NCBI GenBank assembly: GCA_963803775.1
Contig: CAWDNS010000001.1
Location: 372,001 to 436,000, forward strand
DNA: 64,000 nt
Direction: 5' to 3'
Origin: JABCZH01 sp963803775
GTDB lineage: Bacteria > Acidobacteriota > Terriglobia > Terriglobales > Acidobacteriaceae
The position numbers and the translations under genes are program-made. Positions 1 through 9,863 of this stretch are shown here, one piece after another. How positions within the stretch are numbered: position 1 is the first letter of the stretch; the number at the start of each line of letters is the position of its first letter. The notes under the pieces were generated by a model that worked only from the letters and a program-made list of their open reading frames with translations, searched no databases and was not told the origin of the DNA.

Positions 1-1097
1 GTAATCACCAGCCTGGTTCCGGTTGCGCCTAAGGGATGTCCGAGGGCAATGGCGCCGCCGTTTACATTGACTCGCGCGCGATCGAGACCTAGCTCTTTTT
101 CGACTGCGAGATACTGCGCGGCAAAGGCTTCGTTGACTTCGATCAAGTCGATGTAGTCGAGCGTTAGGCCTGCCTTTTGCAGGGCAATTTTCGTGGCCGG
201 CACAGGGCCGCGGCCCATAAGCTTGGGCTCGACGCCGGCGATTCCCCAGCTTACGATGCGACCCATCGGTTTGACGCCGCGTTTCGTAGCTTCATCGAGC
301 GACATCACGACGACGGCTGCGGCTCCGTCGACGATGCCGCTGGCGTTGCCGGCAGTGACCGTGCCGTTTTTGCCGAATGCGGGTTTGAGTTTGGCCAGGC
401 CTTCCATGGTCGTCTGTGGACGGCGATGATCATCTTCAGTCAGGCTTTCGCCGGTGGGCTCACCCTTGTGATTCTTGAGCGGAACTGGAACGAGTTCATC
501 CTTGAAGCGACCTTCTTTGTAAGCGACGTCGGCAGCTTGCTGCGAGCGCAGTGCAAACTCGTCCTGCGACTGGCGGTTGATGCCCTGCTGCTCGCCGTAG
601 AGCTCGGCGGTGTTGGCCATGTAGGAGCCGCAGAAAGTGTCGAGCAGGGCGACCATCAGGGAGTCTTCGAGCTTGCCGCCGGGAGCGAGCGAAAAGCCGT
701 CGCGTCCGCGAATGGAGAATGGAGCTTGCGACATGGCTTCCATGCCACCGGCCAGAACGACGCTGGCTTCGCCTAGCTGGATCATTTGAGCGGCGTTGAC
801 GATGGCTTGCATGCCAGATCCGCAGAGGCGATTCACGGTGAGGGCGGGAGTTTCGATGGGCAGGCCGGCGCGGAGGCCGACATGACGAGCGCCGTAGAGA
901 GCGTCGCCGGAAGTTTGCTGGGCGTTGCCGAAGACGGCGTGGTCAAAGTCTTTGGGATCAACTCCGGCGCGTTCGATCGCGCCCTTGGCGGCAATCGCGC
1001 CCAGTTCCTGGGCGGTGAAGTCTTTCAGTTTGCCGCAATAGCGCCCAAAGGGCGTGCGTGCCCCGCTGACGATGGCGATGTCTCCTGGCTTAAGCAT
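1..1097 (-). CDS. Thiolase (acetyl-CoA C-acyltransferase), 3' end beyond window
   Basis: Condenses two acyl-CoAs or thiolytically cleaves 3-ketoacyl-CoA; cytoplasmic. The frame is open from an ATG at 1097 to the left edge, giving about 365 residues of a family usually near 390-400. The start reads MLKPGDIAIVSGARTPFG, a standard thiolase N-terminus. The nucleophile motif NRLCGSGMQA places the acylated cysteine near residue 92. Close to the window edge the frame reads NVNGGAIALGHPLGATG, the conserved block with the active-site His. The second catalytic cysteine (CxGGG block) lies outside the window. The next gene downstream cannot be seen, so biosynthetic versus degradative use is undecided. 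Confidence 0.93.
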   Translation of the reverse strand, partial: MLKPGDIAIVSGARTPFGRYCGKLKDFTAQELGAIAAKGAIERAGVDPKDFDHAVFGNAQQTSGDALYGARHVGLRAGLPIETPALTVNRLCGSGMQAIVNAAQMIQLGEASVVLAGGMEAMSQAPFSIRGRDGFSLAPGGKLEDSLMVALLDTFCGSYMANTAELYGEQQGINRQSQDEFALRSQQAADVAYKEGRFKDELVPVPLKNHKGEPTGESLTEDDHRRPQTTMEGLAKLKPAFGKNGTVTAGNASGIVDGAAAVVVMSLDEATKRGVKPMGRIVSWGIAGVEPKLMGRGPVPATKIALQKAGLTLDYIDLIEVNEAFAAQYLAVEKELGLDRARVNVNGGAIALGHPLGATGTRLVI

Positions 1098-1282
1098 GGC
1101 TAAGTGATGAATTCCTGGATTAAAATTTCGGTGGAACTTTGAAGTGTAACAGCGCGAGTGTGGAGAGCGCCAATGGGCGCAGGGTGCTGGTCTCGGCAAA
1201 TACAAAATTCTAAATCGCAGAGGTCATAGAGGAAAACTGCAGAGTGCGCTGAGAAACCCAGCAGGGACCCAGATAAAACCGA

Positions 1283-3856
1283 TCAGGCTGTGGCGGCGGC
1301 CGCGATGGATGCCGCGAGTACAACGACCTTGCCTGCACCCTGAGCAACGGAGAGGTGAACTGCCTGTTCGGCGCGATTAACGACTTCAGTGACGATATCG
1401 ACCGGATCGTACTCCGCGCGCACCACGGCCTCGGCCAGTCCGGCGTTGAAGCGTACAGGATCTTCTTTCTCGGGAAGCTTGATTTGGGCAACCAGGCGTT
1501 GAAGCTTTTCTGCCGCCAGGATGCCTTCTTTCTCGGTGGTTTCACCCAGCACGATGGCGATGCTGGTGGCTTCGTAACGAAAGGCGAGGTCGTTCTGGCG
1601 GATATTGGCGGCGAAGAGCTGTCCGATTTGCTGCATCAGGGCTTCGATCGCGGCTTCCCCGAATTCCTTCAGCATAGCGGCCTTCTCGCCGAATTGCAGC
1701 AGCAGGATCGACAACGAAGTACTTTGCTGGGTGTTGCGGCGGGTCTCCGCCATCAGGAGATCGAGATAGGATGCGCGCTTGAGCAGGCCGGAACGTTCGT
1801 CGGTGACCGAGAGGCTCTTGACCAGACGGCGCAGACCGGCATTGTTCAAGGCGATCAAAATTTGATCGCAGATGGTCTTGAGCACCAATACGTCGTTAGG
1901 ACTCCAGACTTGTGGCGCATTTTGCGCCAGCAGCAGAACCCCGGCGTGTTCGGTTCCGTCGGCCAACGGGAGGATCAGTAGCGAAACCATTCCGAGCTGG
2001 TCGCAGACATCCTGAACGGCTGCCAATTCGGGTGAAGAACGGGCGCTGGTAACGGCCAGCATGCTGCCCTGGCGAATCGCGGCGTCGTGTGCGATGGAAA
2101 CAATTTTCTCCAATGCGACAGTGTCGGCCGGGTCGGTGCCGGGAGCGCAGAATTCCTTGGTGCTGGTGGGACGCTGTCCTGCCTTGCGCATGGCGACCAC
2201 ACAGCGGCCAACTTTCCACTGTGCGCCGATTTCGTTAGCGGCAGTGGACATTACCGCCTCTGCATTGCTTTGGCGATAAAGTTTGCGGGTGATGTCTGCC
2301 ACGCGGGCAAAGCCGCTGACATCGGCAGCCGACGATTGCGCCGGGGACGCAGTAGCAGGAGTCGGCGCGGGAGCCGGTGCAGGGGCAATGACGGGCGGTT
2401 CGGACCCGGGATAGTGAGGGATCAAACCGACGGAAAGGTAGAGCTGCTGCAGCGCAGGGTTGCGTTCCTCTTCGTGGGGAAAGAGTTGTTGAATGCGCTG
2501 TAAACGTTCGAGGGCCTTGGCGCGCATACCATATTGCACCAGGATTTCTGCCTGCAGCATGAGGTCCTGCAAGGCAGCGGCACCCAGTAACTTTTCCTCG
2601 GCGCGTACAGATACTGTGGTTGATTCCGCCATGCTGGTCAAGCGGGAAGCAATCACTTTGAAACGGTTCTCGTCAATTTTCCCACGCAACATTTCCAGGC
2701 GTTTGTGATGCCCGGGCTCATAGGCATCGACTTCAGCGGCACGATCCAGCGACTCAGCGGCTTTGTCATACTTACCCATGCTGCAATGGAGGTCGAACAG
2801 CTTGAGCAGGGTCTGGCAATAGTCGGTCTCGCGATTAGAGGAGTTGAACTGCTCGCTCATGAACTCGAGCATGTCGACCGAGGGCCGATGGGCAGCGACA
2901 ATTTCCTGCATCAAGGTGAGGAAGGACCGGCGATCGCCTTTGCGGCGTTGGTATTGCTCCAGCTTTCGTGACAGCGCGACAGCGTCAACGTCCTGGTTGG
3001 AATCGAGCAGCAAGCCAATAAGTCTAGCCACGTCCTGAGTTCGAGAAGGGTTTTCTTCGAACAGTTGCCAGAGAATAGGCTCGGCATCGTTCAGTCGATT
3101 AGCCGCCAGCAGCGCTTTGCCGTAGGTATCACGAATCTCATGAGGTGCGGAACCCGCATTCACCAGGGGTTCGAGAACGAAGATGGCGGCGCCGACCTGC
3201 CCCTGGTCAACCAGGCCTTTGCTATAGGCAAGTGCGATCTGCGGGTCAGTAGGATCTTCGGCATAGGCGCGCTCAATCCAAGCAGCGCTATTACCGCCCG
3301 CGGCGCGGGTCATTTCTGAGATTTTGAAGAATGCTGCTGCAGCGCCGCGTCCGTCGCCCACTTCGGAGGACAATTCTCCCAGGCGGACCAGATTTTTTTC
3401 GCTGGAGTCGAGCTTGAGGATTCTCTGCAAGACCGAAAGTGCGTCCTGCTTTCGGCCCTGTTTGCTCACTTCCTGGAAGGCATCCTCGTAGGTCTCAAGG
3501 GCGAGTTTGCGGTTGTTGTTCTCAAGCAGCTCTCCGAATCGAACTTTCTGTTCCCAGGTGGGATTCGCAAAACGGGCCAGCTTCTTATACGTAAGACTGG
3601 CACGAGTGGCGTCGCCAGCCTGAATCTGGCGTTCGAACATTGCTCCCAGGAGGCTGACCGCCTCGGGAATGCGCTGCAAGGAGAGGCTGAGATCTGCCGC
3701 CATCTGGCAGATGCTGTCATTGGTAGGGTCGGCGGCGAGAATTAGCAGGTACTCTTCCAGCGCGACGTCGGTCTTCCCTTTCTGGAGAAGCTTTTCGGCG
3801 CGCTCGATCCGCTTGGTGATCTCGGCCCGATCCATCTGCTTAACGGTGTCTGACAT
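1283..3856 (-). CDS. TPR - GAF - degenerate GGDEF protein
   Basis: 857 residues. Residues 1 to about 490 are helical TPR-like repeats, followed by a Pro/Ala-rich linker (alternating AP), a GAF-like sensor domain (about 525-680) and a C-terminal GGDEF-fold domain (about 680-857). The domain opens with SVTDERSGLLKRASYL, matching the usual DxLTGLxNRR entry, but the signature position reads YEATSIAIVLGET instead of GG(D/E)EF, so diguanylate cyclase activity is not expected. A longer frame exists up to 4048, but it would overlap the divergent permease gene; MSDTVKQMD at 3856 is preferred. No signal peptide or membrane segment is evident, so a cytoplasmic scaffold or sensor is likely. Function beyond that is unknown. 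Confidence 0.8.
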   Translation of the reverse strand: MSDTVKQMDRAEITKRIERAEKLLQKGKTDVALEEYLLILAADPTNDSICQMAADLSLSLQRIPEAVSLLGAMFERQIQAGDATRASLTYKKLARFANPTWEQKVRFGELLENNNRKLALETYEDAFQEVSKQGRKQDALSVLQRILKLDSSEKNLVRLGELSSEVGDGRGAAAAFFKISEMTRAAGGNSAAWIERAYAEDPTDPQIALAYSKGLVDQGQVGAAIFVLEPLVNAGSAPHEIRDTYGKALLAANRLNDAEPILWQLFEENPSRTQDVARLIGLLLDSNQDVDAVALSRKLEQYQRRKGDRRSFLTLMQEIVAAHRPSVDMLEFMSEQFNSSNRETDYCQTLLKLFDLHCSMGKYDKAAESLDRAAEVDAYEPGHHKRLEMLRGKIDENRFKVIASRLTSMAESTTVSVRAEEKLLGAAALQDLMLQAEILVQYGMRAKALERLQRIQQLFPHEEERNPALQQLYLSVGLIPHYPGSEPPVIAPAPAPAPTPATASPAQSSAADVSGFARVADITRKLYRQSNAEAVMSTAANEIGAQWKVGRCVVAMRKAGQRPTSTKEFCAPGTDPADTVALEKIVSIAHDAAIRQGSMLAVTSARSSPELAAVQDVCDQLGMVSLLILPLADGTEHAGVLLLAQNAPQVWSPNDVLVLKTICDQILIALNNAGLRRLVKSLSVTDERSGLLKRASYLDLLMAETRRNTQQSTSLSILLLQFGEKAAMLKEFGEAAIEALMQQIGQLFAANIRQNDLAFRYEATSIAIVLGETTEKEGILAAEKLQRLVAQIKLPEKEDPVRFNAGLAEAVVRAEYDPVDIVTEVVNRAEQAVHLSVAQGAGKVVVLAASIAAAATA

Positions 3857-4003
3857 GAGAACTGGAAGTGCGCGGAGTGACCCCACTGAAATTTTAGGAG
3901 GGGGTACGGTGGGCGGCAACGAAGTAAGCCCGGGCGCGATTACGAAAGTCATCCGGTCGAATAAGTCTTTGGCAATATGGGACTTTCTGGTATACGTGCC
4001 GAA

Positions 4004-5367
4004 ATGACTCAGGCCAAGCCAATCGACTCCGAACACGGTCTTCAACATCAGTTAAGCGCCGGCCAGATGGCTATGGTGGCAGTCGGCGGGTCGATCGGCA
4101 CTGGGTTGCTGCTGGGGTCGGCAGCGGCCATTGAAGTGGCAGGGCCCAGCGTGATTTTGAGTTTCCTGCTGGCCGGCTTCATCAACTGGACGGTGACCAT
4201 GGCTCTGGGAGAACTTTCCAGCATGCATCCCGCCGCGGGTTCGTTTGGCGTCTACGCTGATCTCTATCTAAACCAGTGGGCAGGATTTGTGTCAAGGGCC
4301 GGCTACTGGGCAGCGATTTGCCTTTCGGTAGGCGCAAGTCTGGTGGCTTCCGCAATATATATGCGGTATTGGTTTCCGTCGGTTCCAGCATTGTTTTGGG
4401 TGGCGCTATTCTCGCTGCTTCTGGGACTGGTGAATCTGCGCAGCGTGCATGAATACGGGCGCTTTGAGTACTGGTTCTCCATGGTGAAGCTGGCCACCAT
4501 GCTGGCGTTCATCGCAATCGGTGGAACCTTGTTGTTGAGCGGCCACGTGGCCCCGCAATACACAGCACATGGCGGATTTTTCCCCAACGGTAGAGTGGCC
4601 TCATTGCTCGCGCTGACGTTTGCTCTTTATACGTTCGGTGGAGTCGAGATTGTCGCCATCACTACCGGCGAATCCCGTAGCGCGGCGGAAGTTCCGCGAG
4701 CTGTGCTTTATACCTTCGCGCATTCTTACGGTGGTTTATCTGGGCGCGGTGATCGTGTTGGTGGGAGTCATGCCATGGGACCATGCAGGCGTCTCGGAGA
4801 GTCCGTTTGTCACGGTGTTTCGCATGGTCAAGATTCCTGCGGCAAGTGCGGTGATGAACTTCGTCATTTTGACGGCAGCTTTGTCATGCGCGAACGCAAA
4901 TCTGTATGCGGGATCGCGCATGCTGTTTTCGCTGGCGCGGGATCGATGGGCTCCGGCCAAAGCTGGGACAATTGAATGCTGCTGGATCACCAAAGCTGGC
5001 GCTGCTGGCGTCTTCCTACGGAATTGTGGTGGCGCTGGTCGCAGAAACATGGGCGCCTAAGAATGCTTTTGTATACATTCTGAGCGCAGCTTTGTTCGGA
5101 CTGATGTTGTCGTGGCTGACATCACTGGCGGCGCATGTTTCTTTCAGGTGGCGGGCTACAGAACAAGAATTGCAACCACTTCCGATGCGTTCCCGGCTCG
5201 GCATGTGGGGATCTGTGCTGGGATTCACATTGGTGACAGTTGCGATCCTGCGCACGTGGTGGGATTCGCGCGTCAACCTGGTGAGCGGCGTGGCTTATCT
5301 GGCACTGTTCTCCGTGGCTTATGCAGTGATGAGAAAGATAAGAAGACCAAGTACAATACTTCCGTGA
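4004..5367 (+). pseudogene. APC-superfamily amino-acid permease, two frameshifts
   Basis: The protein is a multi-spanning amino-acid permease. The N-terminal part carries the family motif GGSIGTGLLLGSAAAIEVAGP and many hydrophobic segments. The reading frame changes twice: after PRAVLYTF near 4710-4725 it continues as LTVVYLGAVIVLVGVMPW one frame over, and near 4960-4980 it moves again to SPKLALLASSYGIVVALVAE, ending at 5367. Each shift behaves like one extra base. Repaired length would be about 455 residues, normal for the family. An earlier ATG at 3977 exists; MTQAKPIDSEH at 4004 is preferred. The stop codon overlaps the GTG start of the aminotransferase (GTGA), suggesting an operon. Breakage may be sequence error, see findings. 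Confidence 0.82.
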
Positions 5368-6536
5368 CCGACCACTTACTGCGATACCGCTCTGAGTTCC
5401 CCATCCTGGAACGAACCACTTACCTCATCAGCAATTCGCTCGGGGCCATGCCACGCGGCGTGTACGACGCCATGAAGAGCATACGCCGATACCTGGGCGA
5501 TGCGCGGCGTGCGCGCGTGGGAAGAGCGATGGTGGATGCTGGCGGCGGAAGTGGGCGATGAGATTGGCGCGCTGATGAATGCGCCCAAGGGTTCGGTCTC
5601 GTACCTCATCAGAATGTGACGACCTGCCAGGCAGTGGTGGCGTCGTGTTTCGATTTCTTCGGGGAAACGAAACAAAGTCGTTTACAGCGACATGAATTTT
5701 CCCTCGGTGATGTATTTCTGGGAGGCGCAGCAGTCGCGCGGCGCGCGGGTGCAAATGGTGCAAGACCGATGACGGCATCACAGTCCCGCTGCAGCGGTTG
5801 CTGGACGCGATCGACGAAACTACGCTGCTGGTGCCGATTTCGCACGTTATCTTTCGCAGCGCGTTCATCCAGGACGCGAAAGCCATCATCGAGAAGGCCC
5901 ACAAAGTGGGCGCGATGGTGGTGCTGGATACATTTCAGTCGCTCGGAACCGTGCCCGTGGATGTGCAAGCACTGAATAGTGGATTTTGCCTGCGGCGGCG
6001 TGCTGAAGTGGCTCTGCGGCGGGCCGGGCGTTGGCTATTTGTATGTGCGTCCAGACTTGGGGAAGAAGCTGGAACCGACATTCACGGGCTGGACTGCACA
6101 TCAGAATCCGTTTGCGTTCGAGATTGGAGCGAACCGCTACACCGATCCGCCGTATCGATTCATGAATGGAACTCCGCATATACCGGCGCTCGAGGCGGCA
6201 CGGCCAGGGCTGAAGATTATTGCTGAAGCCGGCATCGAACGCATTCGGGAGAAATCGAAACGGCAGACGGGAAGGTTGATCGAACTAGCCAGCAAGCACG
6301 GCTGGAGGGTGAATTCGCCACGCGACCCAGAGCAGCGTGGCGGGACGGTTTCCCTTGACGTGCCGGATCCGCAGGATGTTTGCCGCGAACTGATTAAGCG
6401 CGAAATTCTTGTGGATTGGCGACCAAAGGCGGGCGTGCGTATGTCTCCACATTTCTACAACACGGATGAAGAATTAGAAATTGGGATCGGTGCGGTGGAA
6501 GAGATTCTGAAGGAGCGGGCAGTGGCGGTACGGTAG
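5364..6536 (+). pseudogene. Class V (kynureninase-like) PLP aminotransferase, five frameshifts
   Basis: PLP-dependent fold-type I enzyme. In order the pieces read LRYRSEFPILERTTYLISNS, YADTWAMRGVRAWEE, HQNVTTCQAVVASCFDFF, NKVVYSDMNFPSVMYFWEAQ, TTLLVPISHVIFRSAF, VVLDTFQSLGTVPVDV and VDFACGGVLKWLCGGPGVGYLYV; the Lys in the last block is the likely PLP Schiff base. Connecting them needs frame changes near 5480, 5605, 5662, 5762 and 5975. The C-terminal third (5979-6536) is intact. The GTG start overlaps the permease stop by four bases. Repaired length about 390 residues matches cysteine desulfurase/kynureninase relatives. The substrate cannot be told from sequence; the permease partner hints at amino-acid catabolism. 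Confidence 0.82.
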
Positions 6537-6696
6537 GTTGAAGGCACTCGCGGACCTAGCAAGCTACACCTCTACGGCAGATGGTATCGGCCCCATCCCA
6601 TTACCAACGTAAGTCTTCTTAATCCTTTCTTTCTCACTGGCCCTGCAATTCCCGTTACACTCGGCCCGACGCGTTCTGCTGGCGCCGGAAACCATC

Positions 6697-7785
6697 ATGT
6701 TTGCGCTAATTTTTATATGGACTTCGATTCCTGCAGCTGTTTGGATTATGCCTCTGCTTGGGGCTTGTATCGGAGTGTACTTCTTTTATCGCGGCTTTCA
6801 GTTGCTGCAACGAAAACGGCTGATCATGAACACGCCGTCGTCGAAGATTCGCAGCGCGGCCATGGGTCTTGTGGAAGTTAGCGGACTGGCGACCGGGCCT
6901 TACAGTCTGACCGCGCCGATCACCGGAGTTCCCTGCTACTACTATCGCACTACGGTCTGGGAGTGGAAGCAACGCGACAAAGGCAGTTCGTGGGTAAAGG
7001 AAACGGACGAAAGCCTGCATGTGCCCTTCTATCTGGATGATGGCACGGCGCGCGTACTGGTAAATCCACAGGGCGCGGAGATGGACATCCATCGCGACTT
7101 CCAGGAGGAATTCAGCAATTCATTATTTTCCAGTAGCCTGGAAATTCCGGCGAATATTGCGACGTTTTGCACGACCCATGGTGTGAACACCGATAAGAAG
7201 ATCAAGATCGAAGAGTATTGCATCAAGCCTAAAAACGCACTCTTCATTCTAGGAACTCTGGCCAGCAATCCGGGGATTGAAGTGAACGCAGCGCCGGTGA
7301 GGACCTGGCTTCCGGCCCAACACGAAATGTCATTCAGTATGGGTTCGAGCATGACGTTCACCGAGACCCTGAGCTTTGGCAGCTACAAGGGCACTCCGGA
7401 CCCACCGCCGTCTGGGTTAAGCGCCAAGATGGCAGTTGGGGACTCAGCGCAGAAGGCGAAAATCGCTGACGCGCTGACCAAGGCTGGGATCACCAATCCC
7501 GCAGCCTGGGCCGCGGCGGGGATCAATCAGGCGCAGGCGACCGCTGTCGCGGTAGTCAGCAGAGGTGGCGCCGCTGGGGCCGCACCTGCGCCAGCGCAGT
7601 TCGATCAACATCCTCAGACGGTGCTTATGAAGGGCGAGCACAGCCCGGCATTCTTCATTTCGTGGCGAAGTCAGCGCGATGTGGTGAGGTCCTTGGGATG
7701 GAAATCGGCGCAGATGATTTGGGGCGGCCCGGCGCTGACCTTGCTGTGCGTTTACATTTTGGCCGCCGAATTCGGCTGGCTGTAG
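6697..7785 (+). CDS. GIDE-domain membrane protein
   Basis: 362 residues. It has an N-terminal hydrophobic stretch (about residues 3-30), a central GIDE domain (named after eukaryotic mitochondrial E3 ligases, which share the domain but whose RING is absent here), and a C-terminal hydrophobic helix (about 338-360). The block GVPCYYYRTTVWEW followed by VPFYLDDGTARVLVNPQGAE is typical of the GIDE/BAM domain. A low-complexity Ala-rich stretch precedes the last third. lemA follows after 18 bases, and bacterial GIDE genes are commonly found beside lemA, so the two probably form a cell-envelope pair of unknown biochemistry. ATG at 6697 is the only convincing start. Confidence 0.82.
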   Translation: MFALIFIWTSIPAAVWIMPLLGACIGVYFFYRGFQLLQRKRLIMNTPSSKIRSAAMGLVEVSGLATGPYSLTAPITGVPCYYYRTTVWEWKQRDKGSSWVKETDESLHVPFYLDDGTARVLVNPQGAEMDIHRDFQEEFSNSLFSSSLEIPANIATFCTTHGVNTDKKIKIEEYCIKPKNALFILGTLASNPGIEVNAAPVRTWLPAQHEMSFSMGSSMTFTETLSFGSYKGTPDPPPSGLSAKMAVGDSAQKAKIADALTKAGITNPAAWAAAGINQAQATAVAVVSRGGAAGAAPAPAQFDQHPQTVLMKGEHSPAFFISWRSQRDVVRSLGWKSAQMIWGGPALTLLCVYILAAEFGWL

Positions 7786-7803
7786 GGAGACTGAAGGCAC
7801 AAG

Positions 7804-8373
7804 ATGAACAATATCGTTTCACTGGCGTTTCTGTTTGCGCTCGTTGGGCTGGCGGTTTATGTGGTCATGATCTTCAACGGCCTCATCGCCGTAAAAAACG
7901 ACGTGGCTAAGGCCTGGGCAAATATTGACATCCTGCTCAAGCAGCGGCATGACGAACTACCCAACCTGGTGGAAGTCTGCAAGGGCTACATGAACCATGA
8001 ACGCGAGACGCTGGAAAGCATCACCCGGGCCCGCAGCCAGTATCAGCAGGCGGTTTCGGTGGACCAGAAGGCGCAAGCGGACCAAGGCACGACCTTGGCG
8101 TTGCGCAGTCTTTTTGCGGTGGCCGAGAACTATCCGCAACTGAAGGCGAATGAGAACTTCTTGAAGCTGCAAAACCGAATCACCGAACTGGAAAGTGAAA
8201 TCGCCGACCGGCGGGAGTTTTATAACGATTCAGTGAATACGTTCAACATCCGTATTCAGCAGGTGCCGGACACGTTCGTTGCGGCCTTTATGAGCTTGCG
8301 GCCGCAGCCCATGTTCAAAGTGGAAGATGCCGACAAGGCGGAAGTGAAGCTGAGTTTTGGGGCGGCGGGATAG
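7804..8373 (+). CDS. lemA: LemA family protein
   Basis: 189 residues. One N-terminal membrane helix (about residues 4-27) is followed by the family signature NDVAKAWANIDILLKQRHDE and LPNLVEVCKGYMNHERETLE, then a long helical region and the conserved motif ITELESEIADRREFYNDSVN. Length and motif order match LemA proteins, which are anchored in the inner membrane with a coiled helical domain outside. It follows the GIDE gene after 18 bases and is probably co-transcribed. Molecular function is not established for the family. Confidence 0.93.
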   Translation: MNNIVSLAFLFALVGLAVYVVMIFNGLIAVKNDVAKAWANIDILLKQRHDELPNLVEVCKGYMNHERETLESITRARSQYQQAVSVDQKAQADQGTTLALRSLFAVAENYPQLKANENFLKLQNRITELESEIADRREFYNDSVNTFNIRIQQVPDTFVAAFMSLRPQPMFKVEDADKAEVKLSFGAAG

Positions 8374-8445
8374 GAACCCCTTGCAGCATCAGACTTCTCA
8401 CCTCAGTAACCGCCGGAACCCGAATTTCTCAATTAGAATTGCCCC

Positions 8446-9216
8446 GTGGCTGACTCGGTTCGCATCGGGGTATTGGGTGACTTCGATCCAAAGTCTCCGA
8501 CGCTGCCCGCTATCGACAAATCGCTACAGCATGCCGCGGCCAAACTGGGCGTGACAGTCGAATCGACCTGGCTGCCCACGCCTTCGCTGCTTGAACCCAA
8601 CGCTGAGAAAACGCTGGAGAAATTCGATGGCATCTGGGCCGCTCCGGGCAGTCCCTACAAGAGTTTCGACGGCATGTTGAAGGGAATCGAGTTCGCACGG
8701 CGGCGCGACTGGCCATTTCTGGGCACGTGCGGGGGGTTTCAATATGCGCTGATCGAGTGCGCCCGTAATGTGCTGGGCATCAAAGACGCGGACTCGGCAG
8801 AGAACAATTCCGAATCGAAGAATATCGTGATTTATCCGGTGGCGTGCGCGGTGTCGAAGCGTGGCAAGGACGCTCCCAAACTTTCCGGAGAGGTGCCTGA
8901 AATTCGTTTGCGGCCGGGATCTTACCTGCATTCTTTCTATGGGAAGGATGTGGTCACTGAGGAATTCTTCTGTAATTTTGAAGTGAATCCCGAGTACGAA
9001 TGGGCGGCAATGGAAGCCGGGTTTCCGGTTGTTGCCCGCGGGTCAAAGGGCGAGATTCGAGCCATCGAATCGCCTACGCATCGGTTTTACATTGCTACGC
9101 TATATCAGCCGCAGCTTTCGTCGAAGCCTAAAACTCCTCATCCTTTGGTGATGGCGTTTGTACAGGCTGCCGCCGACTGGGGACGGAAGAAGCTGGACGA
9201 CAGCGTGCTGGAGTAG
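8446..9216 (+). CDS. CTP-synthase C-terminal-like class I amidotransferase homologue, altered triad
   Basis: 256 residues with a class I glutamine amidotransferase fold resembling the C-terminal half of CTP synthase; no synthase domain is present. The nucleophile elbow reads FLGTCGGFQYALIE with Cys 95. In CTP synthase the other triad members sit in a HPEF motif; here the aligned stretch reads YQPQLSSKP, so His and Glu are both Gln. Glutaminase activity is therefore doubtful. It fits the group often annotated as CTP synthase C-terminal region-related proteins, whose role is unknown. Start is GTG at 8446. It stands alone between lemA and the convergent msrB gene. Confidence 0.75.
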   Translation: MADSVRIGVLGDFDPKSPTLPAIDKSLQHAAAKLGVTVESTWLPTPSLLEPNAEKTLEKFDGIWAAPGSPYKSFDGMLKGIEFARRRDWPFLGTCGGFQYALIECARNVLGIKDADSAENNSESKNIVIYPVACAVSKRGKDAPKLSGEVPEIRLRPGSYLHSFYGKDVVTEEFFCNFEVNPEYEWAAMEAGFPVVARGSKGEIRAIESPTHRFYIATLYQPQLSSKPKTPHPLVMAFVQAAADWGRKKLDDSVLE

Positions 9217-9236
9217 GCCAGACCCCACCTGACTTG

Positions 9237-9845
9237 CTATGTGTACTTCACAAAGCGCAGCGAGGCCGAGTTCATGCAGTAACGAAGACCCGTAGGTCGG
9301 GGGCCGTCATCGAAAACGTGGCCGAGATGGGCGTCGCACAGTGTGCAAGCGACGGCGTCGCGAATCATTCCGAAGCTAACGTCGCGGATGGTGCGTACAT
9401 TCTCCGGCGCGATGGGCTGCCAGAAACTGGGCCAGCCGGTTCCGGAATCAAACTTGGTCACAGAGGTGAACAACGCATTGTCGCAGCAGATGCAACGGAA
9501 CAGCCCTTTTTCGTGAAGATTCCAATACTGCCCGCTGTAGGCAAGTTCGGTATCGGCGTGGCGGGTGATGTCGAACGCGGCGGGGGTGAGCTGCTTCCGC
9601 CATTCGGCCTCAGTCTTGACCACTTTTGCGACCTGTACGGTTTGCAGCCGCTTGCCGTCATCGGAAAATTGGACGATCTTCACTTGCCCGGATTTGTCCG
9701 CCGGTTGCGAAGCCAGCGCGGCAACCAGCTTGGGATGCCGCAGTGACCAATAGGCATAACCGAGGGCAGCGGAGGCCGCAGCAGCCATAAACTCGCGGCG
9801 GCCAAGTTTGCCTTTCGATGTTGAGCGATCAAGGGAATCGAACAT
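9237..9845 (-). CDS. msrB: Peptide-methionine (R)-S-oxide reductase MsrB, Tat-exported
   Basis: 202 residues. Reduces methionine-R-sulfoxide in proteins. The N-terminus has a twin-arginine-like signal (GRREFMAAAASAALGYAYW), so the enzyme probably acts outside the cytoplasm. The catalytic domain shows two zinc CxxC pairs (CICCDNAL and CTLCDAHLGH), FDSGTGWPSFW, and the catalytic cysteine in GLRYCMNSASLRF (about residue 190). It is downstream of msrA with an 18-base gap, so the two reductases for the S and R epimers are probably co-expressed. The Tat call rests on the RR motif plus hydrophobic stretch only. Confidence 0.93.
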   Translation of the reverse strand: MFDSLDRSTSKGKLGRREFMAAAASAALGYAYWSLRHPKLVAALASQPADKSGQVKIVQFSDDGKRLQTVQVAKVVKTEAEWRKQLTPAAFDITRHADTELAYSGQYWNLHEKGLFRCICCDNALFTSVTKFDSGTGWPSFWQPIAPENVRTIRDVSFGMIRDAVACTLCDAHLGHVFDDGPRPTGLRYCMNSASLRFVKYT

Positions 9846-9863
9846 GCTTCTGTCCTTTTACAT

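Noticed and set aside
177..776. 199-codon plus-strand open frame at the left end
   Set aside because: Lies on the opposite strand of the thiolase, whose motifs are unambiguous.
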